This document shows positions 58,499 through 64,000 of a stretch of DNA of 64,000 nucleotides, one piece after another. The stretch's first letter is position 1; each line of letters opens with the position of its first letter. Origin of the DNA: Sphingomonas paucimobilis NBRC 13935 (GTDB taxonomy: Bacteria; Pseudomonadota; Alphaproteobacteria; Sphingomonadales; Sphingomonadaceae); NCBI RefSeq assembly GCF_000739895.2, contig NZ_BBJS01000017.1:62001-126000 (forward strand), given 5' to 3'. A model generated the notes under the pieces. It searched no databases. It was not told the origin of the DNA and worked only from the letters and a program-made list of their open reading frames with translations. Made by a program: the position numbers and the translations under genes.

Positions 58499-60634
58499 TC
58501 AGAATGACTTGGACACACCCAGGAAGAAGCCGCGACGCGGCCCGAATTGCGGTGCGCCGACGCCGACGCCGGTTCCATCGCGGATTTCATATTTGTGGTC
58601 GAGCGCATTGATCACGTCGAAGCGGATATCGACGTTCGGCCCCGCCAGATGCTGGCTCGCGGTCAGATTGAACTGCGCATAGGGCGCGATCTTGGCCCCG
58701 TTGGGGATGTCGTTGACGTCATCGTCACGGCGCAGCCCCGAACCATAAATCATGCTGCCGCCCAGCTTTGTGCCCCCGTTGAAGGCATAGGAAACGCCGG
58801 CCGATCCGGTAAACGTCTGGTCGTGATCCAGATAGATGTAATGCCGCGCGATATAGTCGAGATCGTCCTGGCCGAAGCTGAACTGGCTGGAGACGATGCC
58901 CCGCCCCTTGGCCTTGGCGGCGGCGAAATTGGCATAAGCGAGCCATGGTCCCCGCGCATAACTCATATTGGCCTCGATCCCGCCGATGCGCCCTTGAGCA
59001 TAGTTGAACGGGGTCAGGATGATCGGCGCGCCGAATTGCCCCTCGTCGATCAGATTCTTCGAGATGCGATAATAGGCGTCGATGCCATAGGTGAAGTAGC
59101 GGCTGAGCTTGGCCTGGAACCCGGCATCGAAATAATCCTGCCGCTCGGCATAGGGGACGGTGTTGGTGGTGACAGCCGGATAGGCACTGGTACCGACGAA
59201 CTTGGCGATGCTGGTATTGCCGACCAGTTCGAAGGGCGGCGGCACGAAATAGCGCGAATAGCCGGCGTGCAGCGTGTAGACGTCATCCGGCTGCCACACC
59301 AGATTGACGCGCGGCGACAACTGCCCCTCGCGACGATAGCCGTTATACAGGTCGTAGCGCGCGCCGTAATTGAGCGTCAGCTTGGGCGCCAGCTTCCACT
59401 CGTCCTGAAGATAGGCGCTGAAGCTGGTTGCGGTCTTGCCGCTATTGTCGACGATCGCGATCGGCTCACCCGCCTGATTGCCATTGCCGTCGACCGGAAA
59501 GACCTGGGTCGTCGTATCGCTGGTCGAGCGGTCGCGCGTGACCAGCAACCCGCCACGCAAGGTATGCGCATCGCCCAGATGATAGACCGCATCGATCTGC
59601 CCGCCGATCGCGAAGTCCTGCTTATAGGCCTGCTGCGCTTGGCCGTTGTAGAGCAGCTCACCCAGCACATCCGGGCGGTAGCGTAGCGAGGAATAGCGCG
59701 CGAAGAGCGACGCCTGCACGGTGAAAGGCTCCGCATCGTGCAGGAAGGCGAGCTGGCCGAAGCCAGTCTTCTCCAACTGCGTCTCGTTCAGTTTCTCACT
59801 GGGGAAGGCGCTCTGCCCACCCACGGTCCAGCTACCGCTCGGCTGCTGCCCGACGGGATTGGGGATCTGGAACCACTGGTTGGAATAGCCGCCGACGAAG
59901 GACACGCGGTTCTGGTCGTCCAGGATATGGTCGACATAGGCAAAGCCCTGATACTGATCGGTATCGTCATGGACCGGGTTGGAGCGGCCATCGACGCTCT
60001 CGATGCCCAGGCCGCTGTGCCGGTAATCGCCCGAGACGAAGTAATTGGTGCTGCCGGTCGAGCCGCCATAGGTCAGGCTCGGCTGGATGGTATCATGGCT
60101 GCCGCCATAGATCGACGCGGTACCGCCATTCTGGAACAGCCCGCTCTTGGTGGTGATGTCGATCACGCCCGCCGTGCGCAGGCCATATTGCGCGGGCAGC
60201 GCGCCGGTCAGGATGTTGACCTTGTCGACCAGGCGTGGCGACAGGGTCTGGCCGAACACCGCCAGCCCTTCGGGCAGGATGGTGCCGTTGATGCGATATT
60301 GCAGGCCGTTATGGTCGTCGCGGACATGGAACTGGCCGAAACCGTCCTGCACAATGCCGGGGGCCTGGAGCAGGATCTGGTTGAACTGCTGGTTCTCTCC
60401 GCCGGGCAGTGCCTTGATGGTATCGCTGGTGATCTCGTAATTCGACGCGCCCAGGCTCGGCTGGATATGCTCGCGCGCGCTGTCGAGCCGTTTGGCGGTC
60501 ACGACGATGTCGCTGACATTGCCGCTGGCCTGCGTCTGGTCCGTGTCGGGCGTGGGCACGCCCCGCGTCTGCGCCAGAGCCGGATAGGCTATTGCGGACG
60601 AAGCGACACAGCACAGAAGGGCGTATAAGCGCAT
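58499..60634 (-). CDS. TonB-dependent outer-membrane receptor
   Basis: A 711-residue outer-membrane receptor. Signal peptide MRLYALLCCVASSAIAYPALA, a TonB box-like segment (DIVVTAKR), then a plug domain (about 50-170: LPGGENQQFNQILLQAPGIV..HNGLQYRINGTILPEGL..ILTGALPAQYGLRTAGVI). The 22-stranded barrel ends in VSKSF. The ligand is unknown; neither a cobalamin riboswitch nor a Fur box was seen upstream. The start at 60634 begins the signal peptide directly. Upstream codons also code in frame but read less like a signal. Confidence 0.9.
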   Translation of the reverse strand: MRLYALLCCVASSAIAYPALAQTRGVPTPDTDQTQASGNVSDIVVTAKRLDSAREHIQPSLGASNYEITSDTIKALPGGENQQFNQILLQAPGIVQDGFGQFHVRDDHNGLQYRINGTILPEGLAVFGQTLSPRLVDKVNILTGALPAQYGLRTAGVIDITTKSGLFQNGGTASIYGGSHDTIQPSLTYGGSTGSTNYFVSGDYRHSGLGIESVDGRSNPVHDDTDQYQGFAYVDHILDDQNRVSFVGGYSNQWFQIPNPVGQQPSGSWTVGGQSAFPSEKLNETQLEKTGFGQLAFLHDAEPFTVQASLFARYSSLRYRPDVLGELLYNGQAQQAYKQDFAIGGQIDAVYHLGDAHTLRGGLLVTRDRSTSDTTTQVFPVDGNGNQAGEPIAIVDNSGKTATSFSAYLQDEWKLAPKLTLNYGARYDLYNGYRREGQLSPRVNLVWQPDDVYTLHAGYSRYFVPPPFELVGNTSIAKFVGTSAYPAVTTNTVPYAERQDYFDAGFQAKLSRYFTYGIDAYYRISKNLIDEGQFGAPIILTPFNYAQGRIGGIEANMSYARGPWLAYANFAAAKAKGRGIVSSQFSFGQDDLDYIARHYIYLDHDQTFTGSAGVSYAFNGGTKLGGSMIYGSGLRRDDDVNDIPNGAKIAPYAQFNLTASQHLAGPNVDIRFDVINALDHKYEIRDGTGVGVGAPQFGPRRGFFLGVSKSF

Positions 60635-60792
60635 AATGACACTCGCATGATATAAAGTCTCCCGGAAGCACCTGCTTCGCTGCACCGCGATGGGAAGGCA
60701 AGCGTTGCTGCCCTAGATGACGCATTTGTAAGCCAGCCATCATGCGGGCCGCGCGCATGGTCAGGGGGACGGAATCACGCTATCATGCGGAT

Positions 60793-60972
60793 ATGGCCGA
60801 ACGTTTTGAGAGACACCGCCAGCCCTGGCGGCCCGACGAGATTCAGAAACTCCACACGCTTGCCAAGAAGGGCATGGCGCTCAAGGCGATCGCCAAGGCG
60901 CTGACCCGCAGCGAGGAGTCGGTGAAGGCGCGTGCCAAGGAAGACGGGCTGTCGATCGCCAAGCTGCACTGA
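60793..60972 (+). CDS. SANT/Myb-like small DNA-binding protein
   Basis: A 59-residue protein: RQPWRPDEIQKLHTLAKKGM then ALKAIAKALTRSEESVKARA, ending in EDGLSIAKLH. The spaced tryptophan, the LHTLAKKG helix and the KAIAKALTRSEESVKARA recognition-like helix form a Myb/SANT-type helix-turn-helix. It is a stand-alone miniature regulator or nucleoid-type protein; target unknown. It is divergent from the TonB receptor (158 bases between starts). Confidence 0.8.
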   Translation: MAERFERHRQPWRPDEIQKLHTLAKKGMALKAIAKALTRSEESVKARAKEDGLSIAKLH

Positions 60973-61011
60973 GTGGAAACAACACCTTCCCCACCCAAAG
61001 GGGGAGAAAGA

Positions 61012-61362
61012 TCAGCGGATGATCCGCCCGATCCGCACCAGCACCCCGGTGGGATCGCTGACCGCGAATTCATAAGTACCCCAAGGCTTGGCATGCGGCG
61101 TGCCGGGCTCGATGATCCGGTCGCGCACCCGATCGGCGACCGCATCGACATCCTCAACATAGAGGTACAGGCCGAAGGGATTGTCCTCGACCCGTGCGGG
61201 CCAGCCCGGCATGTGGTTGAGATGCAGGTGCCAACCACGTCCGTCCTCCAGGATGCGATACGGCCCGAAGTCCGCCGCCACCGAAAAGCCGAGCAACTGA
61301 TAAAAGGCCGTGCTCGCCTCCATGTCGCTGGCCGGCACGATTGCGACGACATGATGCTCCAT
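61012..61362 (-). CDS. VOC-superfamily (glyoxalase/bleomycin-resistance-like) protein
   Basis: A 116-residue single VOC domain: HHVVAIVPASDMEASTAFYQLLGF..GRGWHLHLNHMP..LYVEDVDAVADRV..YEFAVSDPTGVLVRIGR. The pattern of paired beta-alpha-beta-beta-beta units and the DPTG motif are typical. It could be a dioxygenase, lyase or binding protein; the substrate is not evident. The start MEHHVVAIV has AGAGGAAG upstream. Confidence 0.87.
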   Translation of the reverse strand: MEHHVVAIVPASDMEASTAFYQLLGFSVAADFGPYRILEDGRGWHLHLNHMPGWPARVEDNPFGLYLYVEDVDAVADRVRDRIIEPGTPHAKPWGTYEFAVSDPTGVLVRIGRIIR

Positions 61363-61430
61363 CGGCTGCTTCCTCTTCCCGTCGATCCACCCAGTCTGAC
61401 GACAGGAGGCGTCCGGGTCGAGCCTTAACC

Positions 61431-62285
61431 TCAGAGCGGATCGCCGGCGCGGCAGCGTTCCCATTCCAACGGATCATGCGCGCAGGTCAGCGTCACCGCG
61501 TCCCGGCGATCGATCGACAGCGCACGCAGCCGCGCCTGGTTGGCGATGCGGCTGGCGGCGTCGACCTCCATCAGTCGCTGATAGGCGCGCAGGCCCGGGG
61601 TGCAGCGCCGCCGCGCCTCTCGCATCTCGCCGCGATAGAAATAAGCGTCGCCGGCATGGAGCAGCCAGCGGCCGCCATCCTGCCGGACGGCGACCCCGGC
61701 ATGCCCCCATGTATGACCCGGCAAGGGCACCAGCAGGATTTCGGGCGGCAGGCCGGGCAGATCTCGCACCGCATCGAAACCGAACCATGGCTCGCCGGAT
61801 GCGCTATGGCGTTGCCAACGGGTGACGCCGTCCCATTGCCGCGAGCGCCAGCGATGCCGCGCGATGATGCCGGCATGCGGGGCGGCCGCGTCGTCATATT
61901 CGCGCTGCATCACATGCACCGTCGCGTTGGGGAAATCCTCCAGCCCGCCGGCATGATCGAAGTCGAGATGGGTCAAAACGATATGCCGTACGTCGCGGGG
62001 GTCATGGCCCAGCGCCTCGATCTGGCGGATCGCGGTCTCCTGCTCACGCAAACGGATGTTCAGCATCGCGCGCCACGCCAGGGTGATGCGGGGATCGGGA
62101 CGTCGATGCGGGTGCGCGACGTCCTTCAGGCCATAACCGGTGTCGACCAGCACCAGCCCGTGGTCATCGGTTTCGATCAACAGGCAATGGCACACCAGAT
62201 GCCCCAACAACCCATGGCTGCATCCGTCGAACAGCGCGCCGCCCAGGGGGCAGTCGGTCCCGCAATTGAGATGATGGATACGCAT
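61431..62285 (-). CDS. MBL-fold metallo-hydrolase (lactonase-like)
   Basis: A 284-residue metallo-beta-lactamase-fold hydrolase. The metal-binding motif reads HLDFDHAGG (His106, Asp108, Asp110, His111) instead of the usual HxHxDH, so the second histidine is an aspartate. Later ligands appear in PGHTWGHAG and LLHAGDAYF. The overall layout resembles N-acyl-homoserine-lactone lactonases. The start is just after an AT-rich stretch (62286-62407). Confidence 0.85.
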   Translation of the reverse strand: MRIHHLNCGTDCPLGGALFDGCSHGLLGHLVCHCLLIETDDHGLVLVDTGYGLKDVAHPHRRPDPRITLAWRAMLNIRLREQETAIRQIEALGHDPRDVRHIVLTHLDFDHAGGLEDFPNATVHVMQREYDDAAAPHAGIIARHRWRSRQWDGVTRWQRHSASGEPWFGFDAVRDLPGLPPEILLVPLPGHTWGHAGVAVRQDGGRWLLHAGDAYFYRGEMREARRRCTPGLRAYQRLMEVDAASRIANQARLRALSIDRRDAVTLTCAHDPLEWERCRAGDPL

Positions 62286-62407
62286 GCTACCCCAACCGGT
62301 CGCAAGCGGCCCAGTTCCTGATTTTATCCTTGTTTAACAAATAGATATCGCAGATCCGGATGTACACTTATCTGTATCAGTCCAGACATGCTAACTCTGG
62401 CGTTCCG

Positions 62408-64000
62408 CTAATCGACCGTGGCGGCGTCCAGACCCGCGGACAAGGACAACAGGCTTTTCGCCAGTTCGTCCTTGCGGAACGGCTTGGTCAGCCGGGTCAG
62501 GTCGGAGGCGACGCCCTCGGTCTCGGCATAGCCCGAGACCAGCAGGATCGCCATGCCCGGCCGCCGCGCCGCGACGAGCGCGGCCAGTTCGGTGCCGGTC
62601 ATGCGGGGCATCAGATGGTCGGTGACCAGCAGGTCAAATGTCGCGCCATCGTTGAGGATCCGCATCGCCTCTTCCGCCGAGGACGCCTCGATGACGTCAT
62701 AGCCCAGATCGACCAGCATGTCGGCGGTGCTGTGCCGAACCAGATCCTCGTCATCGACCAGCAGCGCACGGCCGCTGCGTATCCCATCCGCCTGACGCAC
62801 CTCACCCGGGGTCGCGGCTTCGACCGCCGTGGTGCCGCATGGCAATAACAGATCGACCTGGGTGCCCACACCGGGCTCGCTGCTGATTGTCAGCGCACCA
62901 CCCATTTGCGATGCCAGGCCATGGACCATCGACAGGCCCAGCCCGGTGCCCTTGCCGATTCCCTTGGTCGAGAAGAAGGGCTCGACCGCACGGGCCAGCG
63001 TCTCCGCATGCATGCCGCTGCCCGTATCGGCGACCGACAGGCGCACATAGCGACCGGCCGGCAACAGCGCGCCATGGCTGCCGATCAGCCGCCCCTCGGC
63101 CAGATGCTCGGCCGCCAGCGTGATGCGCAGCGTACCGCCGCCGGGCATCGCATCGCGCGCATTCACCGCCAGGTTGAGCAGCGCCATCTCGACCTGATTG
63201 GGATCGGCATCGGCGGGGGGCAGATCGGGCGCGACATTGATCTCGACCAGGATTTGCGGACCGGTCGTGCTGGCCACCAGATCCTGCATCCCCGCGACCA
63301 GCGCCGCCATGTCGACCGAGATGAGTTGCAGAGGCTGACGCCGTGCAAAGGCCAGCAAGCGCTGCACCAGCGTCCGTGCCCGCTCGGCCGACTGGGCGGC
63401 GCCGGCGACCAACCGCTGCTCGCGCGCACCGCCCAGCCCCTTTTGCTGCAACAGGTCGAGCGTGCCGACGATCGGGGTGAGCAGATTGTTGAAGTCATGC
63501 GCCACGCCCCCGGTCAACTGGCCCATCGCCTCCATCTTCTGCGCTTGGCGGAGCGCGTCCATCGTCTCGACGAGTTGCGCGTCACGACGCAGCCGCTCGG
63601 TGACGTCGGTGACGAACTGGAACACACCGTCCTGGCGGCCCTGTTCGTCGAACAGCGGATGAAAGCTGATCTCGTAACTGGGGCGGTCGCGGTCGGGATC
63701 GCCGAACTGCTCGACAAAGGTCACCCGCTGTCCCTGCATGCCGCGCAACCAGCCGCGACGCACCTCCTCGCGGCGCTCGGGGTCGTCGGCCAGCAGATCG
63801 AGCATTTTGTCGCCCGCGCGGGGCCTGACGCCGAAGACCCGTTCGAATTCATCAGCATTGGCGGCGTTCAGCGCCAGGATGGTGAAATCCATATCGATCG
63901 CCATCACCATGATGTCGGTCGATTCGATCAGGGTCGCCAGGATATTGCGCTCGGCGGTGCGTTCAGCGACCCGCTGCTCCAGCGTGGCGTTCAACTCGCG
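62408..64000 (-). CDS. Hybrid sensor histidine kinase/response regulator (5' end outside window)
   Basis: The gene runs off the right edge; 530 codons plus the stop are visible. From the truncated N-terminus: a coiled coil (RELNATLEQRVAERTAERNI), a PAS domain (about 30-140), a phosphoacceptor His in GGVAHDFNNLLTPIVG, a HATPase domain (NLAVNARDAMPGGG, DTGSGM, GKGTGLGLSMVHGL), and a receiver with VDDEDLVR, phospho-acceptor Asp in LLVTDHLMPRM and TKPF. Hybrid kinases of this type (VAHDFNNLL) are common in alphaproteobacteria. Signal and phosphorelay partner are unknown. Confidence 0.92.
   Translation of the reverse strand, partial: RELNATLEQRVAERTAERNILATLIESTDIMVMAIDMDFTILALNAANADEFERVFGVRPRAGDKMLDLLADDPERREEVRRGWLRGMQGQRVTFVEQFGDPDRDRPSYEISFHPLFDEQGRQDGVFQFVTDVTERLRRDAQLVETMDALRQAQKMEAMGQLTGGVAHDFNNLLTPIVGTLDLLQQKGLGGAREQRLVAGAAQSAERARTLVQRLLAFARRQPLQLISVDMAALVAGMQDLVASTTGPQILVEINVAPDLPPADADPNQVEMALLNLAVNARDAMPGGGTLRITLAAEHLAEGRLIGSHGALLPAGRYVRLSVADTGSGMHAETLARAVEPFFSTKGIGKGTGLGLSMVHGLASQMGGALTISSEPGVGTQVDLLLPCGTTAVEAATPGEVRQADGIRSGRALLVDDEDLVRHSTADMLVDLGYDVIEASSAEEAMRILNDGATFDLLVTDHLMPRMTGTELAALVAARRPGMAILLVSGYAETEGVASDLTRLTKPFRKDELAKSLLSLSAGLDAATVD

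Noticed and set aside
60635..60792. Cobalamin riboswitch or Fur box upstream of the TonB receptor
   Set aside because: The 158-base gap shows neither the GCCACTG-type B12-box nor a convincing Fur palindrome.

Overview
The window looks like ordinary chromosome from a GC-rich alphaproteobacterium, most likely a sphingomonad (Sphingomonas or a close relative). This is inferred from strong third-position GC, two TorF-type putative porins, a TonB-dependent receptor, an RNase E/G with a long Ala/Glu/Lys/Pro tail, the ribF-ileS-lspA-DUF3035 cluster, and two families of dispersed intergenic repeats. No rRNA, tRNA, CRISPR array, prophage or insertion sequence was recognised. Both ends of the window cut genes: a glycosyltransferase at the left and a hybrid histidine kinase at the right.

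Layout. 0-10.7 kb: truncated glycosyltransferase, a small anchored protein, queF divergent from a bacterial (6-4)-type Fe-S photolyase, a sulfurtransferase/cystathionine beta-lyase/MscS cluster, a TorF-like porin, and a secreted protein with three TonB-C-like modules. 10.7-25.2 kb, mostly minus strand: DUF3035 lipoprotein, lspA, ileS, ribF, degenerate GGDEF protein, folA-thyA, a stand-alone RadC/JAB protein, a second TorF-like porin with a small secreted partner behind a perfect 20-bp palindrome, an exported methyltransferase-fold lipoprotein, prfB, PBP1a and trhO. 25-36.5 kb: VIT-family transporter preceded by an AT-rich stretch, N-acetylmuramoyl-L-alanine amidase divergent from RNase E, a probable frameshifted gene, M48 protease plus DsbA-like thioredoxin, an ABC-2 exporter and a CPBP protease. 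36.4-47.3 kb: glpX, a betaine/ergothioneine-type ABC importer with fused permease and binding protein, dapD and a HAD phosphatase, an S8 lipoprotein protease, a luciferase-like oxidoreductase, and a PepSY/response regulator/histidine kinase cluster. 47.4-64 kb: ABC-F ATPase, a TadE/TadE/TadG cluster, dienelactone hydrolase, a DUF2238 membrane protein, a threonine synthase-like enzyme, an MFS/metallophosphoesterase/SLC13 operon, TonB receptor, a Myb-like mini-protein, VOC and MBL enzymes, and the hybrid kinase.

Most genes are housekeeping or envelope functions, and many are translationally coupled by 4-11-base overlaps. The most unusual items are: the six-cysteine triple-module secreted protein, with all three Cys pairs exactly 76 residues apart; the exported methyltransferase fold; the 20-bp palindrome before a porin operon, half of which recurs before the other porin; the frameshifted gene near 31.3 kb; and the MFS-metallophosphoesterase-SLC13 operon. 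No clearly new multi-gene defence or mobile system was found.
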